Shown: piece by piece, positions 22,347-33,691 of the stretch
Position numbering within the stretch: the first letter of the stretch is position 1
Layout of the letters: every line of letters starts with the position of its first letter
NCBI GenBank assembly: GCA_026225945.1
Contig: JAMJFZ010003163.1
Coordinates: 20,396,501 to 20,460,500, forward strand
DNA: 64,000 nucleotides
Direction of reading: 5' to 3'
From: Cricetomys ansorgei
Lineage: Eukaryota; Chordata; Mammalia; Rodentia; Nesomyidae
Notes under the pieces: generated by a model
The model's database searches: none
Told to the model about the DNA's origin: nothing
What the model saw: the letters and a program-made list of their open reading frames with translations, nothing else
Position numbers and translations under genes: made by a program

Positions 22347-24129
22347 TGTCATCTCGAAAGCTTGTTTCAACTCTGGCCAGTGGAATCACTCACTGGTCGA
22401 GACATCATGTTGCTAATACTAGTTATTAAAAAAGATGACCAAACTGTGATGACTGAGGTTAGAAATGGATTAGAGGAATAGGCATTCCTTTAAGACCATC
22501 CAATCACTTGTCCTCTACTTCTGTCAAGGTATTTGTTGGGCCAGCATAGTGTTTGGTCAGTGTCTTCTCTATACTACATACTAGGCTCTCACTAACCTGG
22601 TCTCAGAATGAAGCTCATCTCCTGCACCATCAGGAGACTCCAGCTGAGGGTAGTCCTGTGTCACAGTCCAACTAAGAAAATCATCCTGCGTACCAGTCAA
22701 GATCGAAGACACCCAGGACAGTAAAAACATTAACTGGACAGGAAATCTGTTTATTTCTTTCTTTTTTTTAAAAGCGTAACTTCTATTACTAGCCAAAAAG
22801 AGATCTAAAATTTATGCAATGATTTTTTTTTTTTTTATGAGAGTTTTGGCCCTTTGATCATTTACTCTGAATTAAGAGAGTTTGAGGAGACCGAGACACT
22901 GGCTAGGATGGGACTGCAAAGAAGGCCATAGGTAAAACGACTATGCAGTCAGTGTCCAACACAGCACACTTTGTCTGCCAGGAGGCCGATGTTGTAAACA
23001 GCATGCTATTGCCCCTGACTCTTTCCCACTGGACACACACTGCACTACAGCACAGGGCCCTCATGCTTCCTGTCTACACTCCATGGCTATAACCAAGCTC
23101 CTTTTCTTTCAGTTTCTTGACAATTTTCTCCCTTCCTCCTGCCTCAGGATCTTTTTGATTATTTGACGAATACGTCTTTCTTCCTTTCACAAAGACCTGA
23201 TGAGGCCACACTCCGGGGGAGCCTGGTTTGAAATTGCATAGTCTCAGCCTGCCACCGTGCTACCAGAGTCTGACACACACACAAGTGTTCAGTAATACCT
23301 GTTGGATGAAGTTGTACACTGCCCCAGGAGACTGTCATTATGACAGGGACCGTCCAAGAATCAACTGGTGAGTCTCATCATAAAACCACAGTAGAACACG
23401 ATCAAATCTACCCCCACATCACCAGCTCTCGTAACGCAGGTCTGTACTTGCCCACAACCCCAGATCAGCTGCTGTGCACCCAGCCCCTCATTTCCTCCAG
23501 AGATTTGAAGCCAGAGCATGCTTTGTGTTTTAATTTCCTCTTCTGAAAGCCAGGACTGTAACAGAATAGCCAGGGCCAGCAAACACCCCTCAGCCCATCT
23601 TTGGAAGCCTGGCTAACAGACACGGGGAGATTATTAACACAATAAACCATAATTCTGCAAATTTGTACTCAGGGACTTTTTATTGCCTGGTTGGGGACTA
23701 TTTAATCTGTGGCTTGACTCCTTGGTTACTGGATTACTTGATTACTAAGTAACCAGGTAATTGACACCTGAACCAAGAGGTTTACAAAGATGCTGTGTCC
23801 AATATTATATTTTATGAAGTTAGTAAAAACGCCAGTTACATATTTAGAGTTTTAATGAAGTTTATGGTATTTTAATAATCACATTCCATATCATAACCAA
23901 TTTCCTAACAGCTTTGGGTTTCCTTGTAATACTGGCTCTGAGAATGTTTTTTTTTTTTTTTTTTGGTATTTTTGCCTTTATTGATAATTTTAAAAAGCTC
24001 CCTAGCACCACGTAAATGACCCTAAAATTAAAATACCTGAGAACGTTTGCACAGAGCACATTTCTATCCCAGGTCTCGCTACCTTGCTAATTTTTTTTAT
24101 CTGTGATATGGTGAAAAAAGTTTTAAACT
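22347..24129. other. unassigned, no gene seen
   Basis: About 1.8 kb. Poly-T runs occur at 22825-22837 and 23948-23964 and could be antisense retroposon tails, but no body is recognised beside them. No coding evidence. Confidence 0.45.
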
Positions 24130-24300
24130 CAGCAGTCAGAGATCTGTGCTGGATTCTGCATTCACTGCCATCTTGTTGACCTGGCGATGCCCTGTTGTCT
24201 CTGAGCCTCCATGTCCTGCTCAGGAAGCGATAACCATTTCTTAATTTTGAGGCCAGAGTTATGAATTAAATTAAATGCAATATGAAGGCGTTTTGTACCC
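24130..24300 (+). repeat. MIR fragment (sense), probable
   Basis: The order gtgctggattctgcattc, tgttgacctggcgatg, 'tctctgagcctccatgtcct', gcgataaccatttc and 'atgaattaaattaaatgcaa' follows MIR: a gctgtgtgaccttgggc, tctctgtgcctcagtttcctc, ggataataatag and ggattaaatgag series. It is old and inert. Confidence 0.5.
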
Positions 24301-24510
24301 CATAAAATACCACATAGATGTCTTTTTATTAGTAGACGCCTTCAGCTATTCTTATTGGTGCATTTGCACATTTTTGTCTTTGATTTTGCTTGTACTCTAG
24401 TCCCAATAACAGCCTTATTACCACGTTACTGTAAATTGCAATCTCTTAAAATGAGATTTCATTCCAGCACTGCCTTCCAAACTCTGACTTGGAAGGGAAG
24501 TGCAGATCTC
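24301..24510. other. unassigned spacer
   Basis: Unremarkable sequence leading into the imperfect duplication. Confidence 0.4.
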
Positions 24511-24670
24511 CCTGGGTTTCTTTTGGCTTCACCGAATACAGACCTGGGCTGGACTCATGGCTTCAGGTGTTTTCAGCTGCACTCCTTACTCACCCCGCGA
24601 GGGCTCATGGTTTGGGCTTCACTGTGCATAGACCCAGCCTGGATTCGTGGCTTCCCTTCATCTTGCTTAG
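24511..24670 (+). repeat. imperfect 90-bp tandem duplication
   Basis: The segment ggcttcaccgaatacagacctgg...ctcatggcttc begins at 24525 and recurs, diverged, at 24615 as ggcttcactgtgcatagaccc...ttcgtggcttc, an offset of exactly 90 bases. In one forward frame the two units read GFTEYRPGLDSWL and GFTVHRPSLDSWL. An offset divisible by three with amino-acid-level similarity hints at protein coding, but two units are too few to tell, and neither splice sites nor a known domain are seen. Confidence 0.55.
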
Positions 24671-25599
24671 CATCCTCAGACCAGCCAGGCAGCGGGGAAC
24701 AAATCCCGTCTCCTGGGACAGGCAGAAAATTGGCAGGCAGCCACTGCTAAGAGTGCTATGCCACATGTGCTGAGACAGAGCCTCTCTGGCACACACCGTT
24801 CTGAGTTACAATTCTCTAGAGTCACAGCCTTCCCTTGTTCCATTTCTTATGTGTCCAGGAGACACACAGATACTGTTGTGGGGAGCAGAGGAGGCCCTGG
24901 GTAGATGTGCAAGTAGATGAAGTTCTGAGTGAACATGTACTATTGACAAGGATCTGAATGCCTCAGACCCATGGAAATGCCTTCCCTCTGGTAGCTGTGC
25001 AAATATTGACAGAGCGTACAGAAAGCATAGACAGACTCGTCCCTGTCTTTGGATGATTGCAGCCTGCAGCTCTCCCTTACAGAGCCCTGCCACCAAGACT
25101 AGCTAGCCTCTCCTCGTGGGCTGTACATAGTAAAGGTGCCAAGATTATGAGTTGTTGCATTGTGGGTGCTGCTCCTTCAGGGCGTGTAGGGCCCACCCGA
25201 TCACAGTGTCTTTGTACCCACATCTGCACGTCGGTCCTTTCTGAATTCTTTTATAGCCATGGTAGGTTTCTAGGACCCAGCCTTGAAGGACATGGCAATC
25301 TGTCATTAAGAATCAAAGAGCAGAAGACATGAGGAATTGAAGGTGTTGTTTTTGCCCCTGTTTAGAGTTTTCACCGGGATAAGAAGGCTGAGGGTATGTG
25401 ATGAGGCCCTTGGGTGGCATAGTGAATCCAGTCTGTTCAGAGGTGAGCTGCCCCCTCCCAGGCTCGGTCTGAACCTGCCTTCCTGCTCTGCACATGGCTT
25501 AGATGGTGTCTCATAGGATGCTTGCTGGCAGAGAGACTGCTTCATGTTGGACATCCCCACGCCTAATGGAGAACAAGCAGACACTGACATCTATAAGGC
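24671..25599. other. unassigned, no gene seen
   Basis: Moderately GC-rich sequence with short open frames on both strands (for example 24806-25096 and 25306-25590, minus). None has a recognisable domain, and the overlaps on opposite strands argue against coding. Confidence 0.4.
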
Positions 25600-25775
25600 A
25601 CGTGCTCACTGATCATTTATTTTATCTTACCCTCTTCTAATCCAAGAAGACATAATTCTGATCTCCGTAAGAAAGTAGAAGTTCAGATTCATTAAGTGGT
25701 CGAATTGAGTTGATACAGCCCGGTGTGAGCAGAACCTGGGCTCTGCTCTTCTTTCTACTGTACCCTGAAATTACG
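25600..25775 (-). repeat. possible MIR fragment (antisense)
   Basis: 'gtagaagttcagattcatta', then agtggtcgaattgagttg and 'gtgagcagaacctgggctct', parallels antisense MIR (gaggctcagagaggttaag ... aagtggcagagccgggatt ... gaacccaggtctgtct). It is strongly diverged. Confidence 0.38.
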
Positions 25776-26939
25776 CCAATCACCTGCCCTGTTAATATTC
25801 GCTCCGTATTCTGTCTTCAAGATGACACCCTCTCCGCAGCCACATCCGCAGAGTCCTATTGACAAGAGGCCTAAATAAGAAGTATTTTAGGTGGTATTTT
25901 TCCCCAAATCTAATTGAAACTATATCCCTAACCCTGACTGGTACTTCTTGTGTGATATGTCCCAGTCATCAGTCCCCGGCCCACTCTCAGGTGACAGAAA
26001 GTAACAAAAAATAACGCATACTTTTTTTCAATCCCACGCATCCCACCATCATATGGATGTCTCCCGAGCACTGCTGCCGTAGCCAGGCCCAATGGCCACC
26101 TCCTGTCCCTACTCTTTCAGTAGTTTACGTAACTCCAGAGTAAACTGTCCTCTCTGGGGAAGTTCAGCAGAGAGAAAAGCCAGGTAGAGACAGATTCTTT
26201 GACACATGCGTCTCAGTTCTAATAGCGATGACATTGCTGGTGGCACATGAGGTCAGAGCGGACTGACTTAGCCACTCGGATTCTTAAAAAACCCGATTTT
26301 AAAATTACTGCTGTGCAGTGTGCAGGAAGAATGGGTACCCTTTAATGGAGCTTTTATGCCAAGCATCTCATTTGCTTTCCACTGCCTCCTCTAATGGCTA
26401 CATGTTATTAATACCTTTAGAAAATGTACCATATTACAGGAATGAAAAGCAGAGGGGAAGGAACGAGGTGCCCCTCATTCACCCTGGCACTTTGTGAAGA
26501 ATAATGCCCACTCCTGTGTGCGCAGCCTCTCTCGGAGAAATGTAAGGATCCAGAGAGTCTAGTTACACAGCTTCCTTGGGGCCTGGAGAGAGCTGAGGCA
26601 ACCCAGACCCTAGCCCAAGTGAAGCGTGTGGTACCTTGGATGGACCCTGCTCTCAGGAGCCATCCCTCAGGCAGCTGGGGAGCTAAAGGAAGGAATGCAG
26701 AAGTGGAGTGCTCCTGTGATTTGCAAGATGCTGTTCCATTGTCTTCTCAGGCCTGGCCCATCTGTGGGGCTCCAAGGGCATTGACAACGCAGACATTCTA
26801 AAATGACTTTATATGATCACATACTGCTTTTACCATCTGCAAGAATAAAATAGAACCTTTAAGACAGAGAGATAATACGCTTGCAATCCCTTCAGATTAT
26901 GTATTGACAAGAGAACTGATGTTTATAAAAATTATCATT
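25776..26939. other. unassigned; possible MIR fragment at 26340-26480
   Basis: No gene. At 26340-26480 the phrases 'tggctacatgttattaatac' and 'ggaatgaaaagcagagggga' resemble antisense MIR, but the match is weak. The remainder is single-copy-like. Confidence 0.4.
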
Positions 26940-27095
26940 AAAGCCTGGCAGGGCGGCAGGTGCCTCTAACCCCAGCACTTGGAAGGTCAACACAAAGGGA
27001 TGGTGAGTGTGAAGCCAGGCGAGCCCAGACTACACAGAGTTCAAGGTTGGCCTTGATTGCAGTGAGACCCCCTGACTCAGAAAGGAAGAGGAAAG
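26940..27095 (+). repeat. B1-related SINE (sense), diverged
   Basis: 'aagcctggcagggcggcagg', tgcctctaaccccagcactt, 'cagactacacagagttcaag', gttggccttgattgc and 'agtgagaccccctgactcag' keep the 7SL-derived order of B1. The A-rich right end grades into aaggaagaggaaaggaatg. Confidence 0.8.
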
Positions 27096-29954
27096 GAATG
27101 AAAACAAGGACTGTTTATAGGCTTTATAGACAATATGGCACAACGGTGCAACAGACGTACACTGGTGTAGCCTGAGAAAACTTTTATTTCTACTCCCTGA
27201 TCGTAGTTTATCTCCACTATATACAGAAATATGAGAATTGTCCACAAAGTCGAGTCATATGTGATAAACGTCCTTTATTTCCATGATGGCAAGCCAATTC
27301 CAAGAGGGTCACACTTTAATGGCTCCAGGATAAAGTTTTCATCCTGCTAAACTTCCTGGGACATCTCATGGTCCATTGTTCTGAGGACATGCACACCATC
27401 TTAAAGCCACAATGTACAGCATCATGTCCAGTTAGGAGAATATCTTCCCCCAAGCAGCAGTCTGATGAGTGGCTTCATATGCTCTGCGATAGGGTAATAG
27501 CCACAGCGCAATGGGAAAACCCAACATCAGATTAGGAGCCCAATGCTGAGAACTTCGAACAGTGCTTCATATGATTTGATCATTGAGCTACAATTTGAGA
27601 AATCACTGTAGGGCTCCCAACTCTCTGGAGTTAAAACTCTCATTGTTGGCCGAGGCATCAAATAATCCAACTGAAGACCAGGCACTTCTGTCTTCTCGAA
27701 GGTAGACGTAGCTTAATAAAATGATGTACTTGGCAGCTGAGGTCAGTTCTTTCTAAGGAGCTGAGGACTGAGTGTCCCTACAGAGAATCCTGGGTCCTGC
27801 ATAAATTTCAGAGCTTTGGTTCTTTTACTAAAGAGTTAACCTGTATTCAAATGACCCGAAATAAATAAAAGAAACCCATTTAATAAGAAGGTAAGAATAA
27901 AGGCTCTGGTCATCATAGCACAATCCCAACTCTGTCCTCAGCTCTGTCCCTGGGTCTAGCCTCTTCTTGTTGTCAGCATGAGTCTCTTGTGTTTGCATGT
28001 ACTTTGCAAGCAGAGGCCCTATCTGCTTTTATTCCCCACTAGAATAAAATCCTTAATCCCTATTAGGATTTTAGCTCAGTGAATAGATGGAGTACATACC
28101 ATCTTCTCCTCCACCACAGGAGAAGCTCCCAGCTGTCTTTTATAAAGGATGTGGGTTTTTGCTGCATATGTAGGCATCTCTTCATCTGCTTCCCATTGCT
28201 CTATGGAAAGTGAACTTAAGGATCAGGAACAAGTGTGTATATGGCCATGCTGTTTGCTGTACTGTAAGTAATAAAGACCTTTGCTCATGATCCAGGAATC
28301 TTGCATCTTGTGGTAGCACCCATGAAAATTGTGTCAGTATAATTTGTAGCTTACAAATAGGATAAAATCCCAGGTCTTTCATGATACATGTGTAACCCCT
28401 GTTCTTCCAATTGGATTTTGGCGTGGGCAGACTGACTGTAGCTGTCAGTAGAACTAAGGTGACAGGCCTTCTTGCTTATTGTCTTCAGGAGCAAGAGGCA
28501 ATTATTTAATTATTAACTATCAGCCCTAACCTTCATTCAGACTGGATTGATATAGTCATGAGTCTAACCCTAGAACAAAGCATGTCCTGGGGGGAGTACA
28601 GGTGGTCCTTGCTTAAGCATGGGCTCCTGATCCCATTACTAACAGTATGGATGAAGTTCATAGTGCGAGTGTGAACTGGGCAGACATGTGGATAAACCCA
28701 GGGTTCTTTAGGGGATGAGAAGGGGGTATTGAGTTTGTGGGCAAGGAGTGTCTTCAGTGTAGTAAATGAGCTTCCCATTTGAGGGAAGTTCTCCAAAACC
28801 CTTTTGTTCTTAGGAAACATGTGAGCACACATACCCTCACCTCCAACACGACATGGGGCCCTAGCCATTGAGCTTCCCAGATGCTCATATTTCAAGCCAC
28901 AGTTGGTTATGAGTTTAGGTATTAAGGGATCTGGTTCAGATCATAAATGCTATACAAATCAACCCATATGGATTAAGTGCTGCCACAGTCTATAACTGCT
29001 AAACGAGGGTCATGATTTCAGTCTGCTTAATAGACTGTAATACACTCAATGGTTTTATGAAACCCAAGTCTTAGCCATTCATCGTAATGTGAAATTTTAT
29101 ATGGTCTCGTAGTAAACCAGTAAGTCACATGCAATTCTGCTTTCTGCTCATAGGGGAAAGGTATAGTGCAAACTGGAGGCTGACTTGGGTGGTCATGATC
29201 CTGGAGACAGGGCTGTGCTGGCCTTTCACAGGACCCAGTTGTGTCACACAGAGTCTCAGCACCACCATGACGGGGTACAGTTCTTCACCAACTCCCAGGC
29301 CTACTGGATATCGGTCTTACGTTTGTTCTTTTAACTCCCAACAATAACTACAGTGTACTAGATTGAGATTGTTCATAATCCTGACTCCACATTGGCCTTT
29401 GGGGAGAGAAAATCTACTTCCAGCACACAGTGTCCCATCTTAAACTGTAAGATGGCCAATTGATTCAGAAGTTGATTCAGCTTCTAATCAGGTTGGACTT
29501 GAACTTGAAGATGAATCTAGAAGCATCCTAGTTACCACCCCCCCACCAGGTGGAATACCAGGAATATTACTTCCATTCTTTGAATCTATCTTCTCATTGT
29601 CTCTAAACAAACAGTGTGGGTACACCTCAGGTTACCGTGACTAGATAATGTAGTGTATGTGAAAGAGAAGCATCATCAAAAACAATGTCTAGCTCATGGC
29701 AGAGATCCCATTAATGCTAGCTACTGTTCAATTAGAACCCGAGAATGTACTGACAGGTAACACAGTTTCATAGTCAAACTGTATAGCCTATATTTTAAAA
29801 ACTTAAATGCTAAAGAATACCTACTCATCCCTTCAAAAAAAAAAAAAAACAATAGTATCAGATTACGATGTATCCCCTGCCCCCAAAGATTTGTTCACTT
29901 TTGGTATCTGAAAAGTCTTCTCATTATTATAATACCTGAGCCAAGTAAGTACTG
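27096..29954. other. unassigned, no gene seen
   Basis: The longest quiet interval, about 2.9 kb. No repeat that I can name, no gene and no strong motif. A poly-A run lies at 29836-29850. The minus-strand frame at 28533-28895 (120 codons) has no recognised domain. Confidence 0.45.
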
Positions 29955-30400
29955 TATGTAGTAGGCAGAATACCTACTTACCTGGGAACACACTACTTGA
30001 ATGTCAAAAAGAACTTTGCAGATATAAATCAAATAAGCTTTCATTGGCTAAATGGGCTGAGTCTAATAGTATGAGTCTTTCAATCAGATGTTTCTTCTCC
30101 TTCTGCGGTTAGAAGGTGATGGGAATATAGGAGAATGTCAAAAGCTGTTTTGAAGATGGAGGAAAGAGGCTGCGAGCCAAGGGATATGGTCAGCTACTAG
30201 AAACCAGAAAAGCCAGGGACTTAAATTTCCCCCCAAAACTTACAGAAGGCAACGCAGCCCTTGAGGAACTTTGATTTTATCACCACAGAAACTTTCCAAC
30301 CTCAGCAAAATATAGGGATACATTTCATTGGCGTACGCCGCTAGGTTTGGAACTACTTGTTACAGTGGCGGAGACGATCAACGCCACGCAAGACAGGCAC
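29955..30400 (+). repeat. old MaLR-type LTR (MLT1-like)
   Basis: In order: gtaggcagaatacctac, 'aagaactttgcagatataaa', tgggctgagtctaatag, 'tgaagatggaggaaagaggc', gcgagccaagggatatgg, 'ggcaacgcagcccttgagga' and actttgattttatcacc. This follows a mammalian LTR consensus that I remember as MLT1-like. Its last part, 'gccgctaggtttggaactac' and ttgttacagtggcg at about 30335-30375, aligns with the usual gccactaagtttgtgg ... tttgttacagcagc end, with several A-to-G-like differences that create CpGs. Confidence 0.6.
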
Positions 30401-31139
30401 TTGGTTTACGGAACTGGTCCTGACCTCGCCAGGACGCTTCGGAGTAAAAGTGTGGGAAGATCCAGCTTACATGACTTATCCGTGGTCTTCAGCCCGTGCC
30501 AAAGGACTTGGTTCAACTCCAAATTGTGCCATGTTCATTCCATTGTGGGGATCCCTTCCCACAACTCAGTACTTAGAATAAAAGCAACAGATAATTGAAG
30601 AATTTCCATCAAAATTGTGAAGCGTCGTCAGCGCTGTTGGACGTCCCACGGAAGCAACACACTGCTTTTCCCTGTGCTGAGCATCCAGTTTCCCTGTTTC
30701 TTTCTTCTTTAACCCTACTGTGGCTCTACTGGATTTTCTCTAGTTGTATTTAACTAGAGAAAACGGGGTATTTTTTAACAGGGAGACTGTCACCTTAAAT
30801 GCGGACACAGCCATGAAGGGTGCTTAGAGCTGTGGTTCTGAGCATCTACCTTGAGATTTGAAGTAGCCATATTTTGTCTCTTGCTGCTGGATAATCTAAT
30901 AACATTTCCAAATCCCTAAAATTCTCAGACACAGTCTTCATTGTTGTTTTCGCATTTATAGTTTCGTTTACGTCGGGTTGCTGTTTTTAACCTTTGATTT
31001 CTTAAAACGTCATTACCCTGGATGGCTTGCTACACCCTCCTCACCCATCTGCCACCCTCTTCCCGTATCTCATGTCTCAACTTTGCAGAGATGTATCACC
31101 TGGACTCTGGTCTATTTGATTGAAGGGTAACACTGCTGG
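30401..31139. other. unassigned; locally CpG-bearing
   Basis: 30401-30660 carries several CpGs and two overlapping open frames that start with TTG and run on from the LTR end. I do not recognise either product. No promoter signals are seen, and the sequence then becomes AT-rich and ordinary. Confidence 0.4.
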
Positions 31140-31269
31140 GTTTTCTCTATTCTTCCCCGCTCCTTTTCTCTTTTCGTCCCTCCTTCTCTCCTTCATTCTC
31201 TTTCTCTCTCTTCTCTCCCTTCCTGCCCCTCTGCTGCTGAATTAAAAATGTTTAGAAAAAAAAAAAAAC
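31140..31269. repeat. pyrimidine tract followed by ATTAAA and A-run
   Basis: C/T-rich sequence (ttttctcttttcgtccctcc and similar) to about 31226, then gaattaaaaatgtttag and 13 A residues ending at 31269. An ATTAAA shortly before an A-run is what a retroposed 3' end looks like, but no convincing body or target duplication was found. Confidence 0.6.
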
Positions 31270-32337
31270 TTTTCCAAACTCCTGACCTGTCCACACACCC
31301 TGGCCTCACGTGTCACGACATATACGTCTGTGCTGGACAGAGCCCCCCTGGGCAAACGAGAGATGCCAGTTTCACAACCTGTTCGCTTGCAGCGTGAGTT
31401 AGCAACTGTTCAAATGCTCTCTGCAGATGGAAAGGGAACCAGGAGGACCACCATCCCAGATCCTCAACTTAACGTGAAGTTTGGAAGCTCAGAAGGGAGC
31501 CAGCGGGAGCAAGCTGTGGGTGAGAGGATTGCACAGAGTTCCCACCTCTCACCAAAGGTCCTTCCGCTCACACTGTGTGGTGTAAAAACTCCCCACAGCC
31601 GTGCGGTCAGGATTTCCACACTTCATGCCTTCGTCTTTTGAGCCACTTGAGTTTTTGACACATACCATTTCCATCTGCTGGTTTTCCGGGATTATGGCTT
31701 TTTCAGGAACCCTTGGCCAAATACTCAAGCTAGACCCAAGTGGGGTTTTGCATATCCTGAGTGAGTGGAGTGTTCCAAAATGTTTGTTTTGTAAAATGGA
31801 GACTCTGTTCTCCTTCATATAGACTTCCTCATCCATCAATCATTTTTTTCCCTGGGAAGACAGTTATGAGAGGAGTGTGACTTGGTCCTACACAGAGGTG
31901 ATTAAGTTCCTGGGCCTCTAGACTTCACTGGGGGTTTTGTTATGGTGACATGTTTCTTTAATGACTAACTCATTTTTTATTTTAAGATCACTTTGTCCTT
32001 GCTGCCACAGGTTGGCAATGGTGGTAAGCTGGGCTACAGTGCAGACATGCAAAAGGGCTTCAGGATGGGGAAGTGGGGGTAAAGGGAGGGAAGAGGATCA
32101 AGAGGTAGAGGGAGGCACAGAAATGTGGACAGCAGTAGACGAAGAACAGATTCAGGTGAAGAGAGAAATGTTGGAAAGAAAGACTCGCAAAAGGAGAGAA
32201 TTGCAGGACAAGGGGCCTGGAGGGGGATTGGTCAACGGAGCAGAGAACACTGTGGCCAGTGCTGTATGGAAAAAAGGCAAGTTTTAAGATTGAGGTCTGG
32301 ACTTTGGGGATTTTGTTTGTTTATTGGATTTTCATCG
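31270..32337. other. unassigned, no gene seen
   Basis: No gene. A purine-rich stretch at about 32060-32230 yields a Lys/Glu/Arg-rich open frame (31961-32287), which I attribute to composition. Confidence 0.45.
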
Positions 32338-32363
32338 AAACAAACAAACAAACAAACAAAAAA
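32338..32363. repeat. (CAAA)n microsatellite
   Basis: About six caaa units ending in an A-run. No recognisable SINE body adjoins it. Confidence 0.9.
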
Positions 32364-32554
32364 CCTCTGTGTATTTAGTAGGAAACATGTGTGTTTACTC
32401 ATCATTGTGAGAAGGAGGCTCACGAGTTCCCACACCTAGCCTAGAAGCTGTTGACAGTTGATGGCTGCTGGTGCAAAGAAGGTCAGTTTTCTTTAAGGGT
32501 ATGACCCTTCACAGGTAGACCATGATCCAGTGAATGGGGAGCCCAGTTAGACTC

Positions 32555-32712
32555 AGGGAGTTACAAAACCACAACAACAACGAGTGGACATGGGGTTGGG
32601 AGACAGTTGAGGGGTGGGGGTAGATCCAGGAGTTAGGGGAAGGAGTAGGGGTGAAAATGATCAAAATACATTTTATGCATATATGAAATTCTCAAAGAAT
32701 TAATAAAACCAT

Positions 32713-32766
<54 letters not shown>

Positions 32767-32767
32767 G
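32555..32767 (+). repeat. L1 3' UTR end (sense) with (GA)n extension
   Basis: 'gacatggggttgggagacag' and ttgaggggtgggggtag lead to 'tgatcaaaatacattttatg', then 'tgaaattctcaaagaattaa' and taaaacc. This is the characteristic end of the L1 3' UTR in muroid rodents. A pure GA run at 32716-32767 takes the place of the A-tail. The fragment is short, 5' truncated and non-coding. Confidence 0.78.
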
Positions 32768-32849
32768 TCTTTTCTGAGACTCAAGGACACTTTTAGTTGT
32801 GAGGGACTGTGAAAGGAGATAAATAAGAACAACACACACAGTATATGGT
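32768..32849. other. unassigned spacer
   Basis: Short spacer between the L1 tail and the LTR, including a brief CA run. Confidence 0.5.
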
Positions 32850-33180
32850 TGTGGTGGTTTATTTTTTGTCATGTATAAAAGACTTGTTTCGTGCACTGTT
32901 GGGTGAGGGGCTGTCTAGGTCTTGGTATTTTGCATTGTCTGCAGGTGTTGGATTTACCTGGGGCATGTTGATTGCTAATGATCTGCACGTGCTCTGAGTA
33001 GAACACTCAAGGCATTCTGGATCAATAAAAACACCTGAGCTCCGAAGCTCAGGGCTCCACTATCCAGCATGGTGCTTGCCATGATGGTGGTTGCTTCTGC
33101 TGAGGTCTGGAAGGGTTTGCACCAATGAATATGCCTCCGTGTCATCCTTGCTGAGCTGCCACAGCAGCCTAACTACTACA
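32850..33180 (+). mobile_element. solo LTR of an endogenous retrovirus (copy 1)
   Basis: A 331-bp block starting tgtggtgg and ending actactaca (TG...CA ends). It aligns along its length with the block at 62249-62570. Shared landmarks are gtgcactgttgg, 'tgtctgcaggtgttgg', atgatctgc, 'aataaaaacacctgagc', 'tctgctgaggtctgg' and 'cacagcagcctaactactac'. AATAAA at 33024-33029 is the expected poly(A) signal of the R region. No internal viral genes adjoin it, so this is a solo LTR. I see no target duplication at this copy (tatggt left, acatac right). The family is unnamed here, probably class II (ERVK-like). Confidence 0.72.
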
Positions 33181-33457
33181 ACATACAATGATGTAAACAT
33201 TCCCATTCCCAAAGGGAAAATCAGGAAAATAAGAAGAAAAGACGAGACCAAAGAAAGACACAAACCCAGCAGGTAAACACCCAGTGCTACAGCTTCATGC
33301 TCAGTGCTTGTGGTAGCGATGTGTGGATGCAAAGTGCTCCAGTAATCTCAGTCCTCCATCCTGATGCCCACAGCCTCTGCAGAGACCCCACTGATCTAGT
33401 ACCTTCAACACCCTGGGGTCACCATTGCAGCTTACACTTCACCTCCACAGCTTCATG
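33181..33457. other. unassigned spacer
   Basis: Ordinary sequence between the solo LTR and a B3 SINE. No gene. Confidence 0.45.
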
Positions 33458-33691
33458 GGTTAGCCTCTTTTAATTTTTTAGATTTATTTGATTACTCTAT
33501 TGTTATGAGTATTTTGCCTATGTGGGAGTATATACCCAAGGAGGCTAGAAGCAAGCATCAGATCCCCTTGAAACTGGAGTTACAGGCAGTTGTGAGCTGC
33601 TATGTGGGTGCTGGGAATCGAACCCTGGTCCTCTGCGAGAGCAACAAGTGCTCTTAACCACTGAGCCAACTCTCCACCCCCAGGTTAGCCT
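33458..33691 (-). repeat. B3 SINE (antisense) with target-site duplication
   Basis: The landmarks are tttatttgattactc (tail side), 'ggaggctagaagcaagcatc', 'actggagttacaggcagttg', gtgctgggaatcgaaccc, 'ggtcctctgcgagagcaaca' and 'cttaaccactgagccaactc'. Identical ggttagcct words at 33458-33466 and 33683-33691 flank the element and mark the insertion. It is a complete B3 copy. Confidence 0.9.

Noticed and set aside
30307..31270. Processed pseudogene or retrocopy with ATTAAA and A-run at 31257-31269 and similar flanks (aaactttccaacctc at 30290, aaacttttccaaactcc at 31267)
   Set aside because: The left 'duplication' lies inside an old LTR whose homology continues unbroken past it to about 30400, so an insertion cannot start there. 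No known protein is recognised in the frames between.
33060..33332. Minus-strand open frame with a hydrophobic middle that could look like a membrane protein
   Set aside because: It overlaps the solo LTR antisense. There is no ATG-initiated conserved protein, and the second LTR copy does not preserve the same frame.
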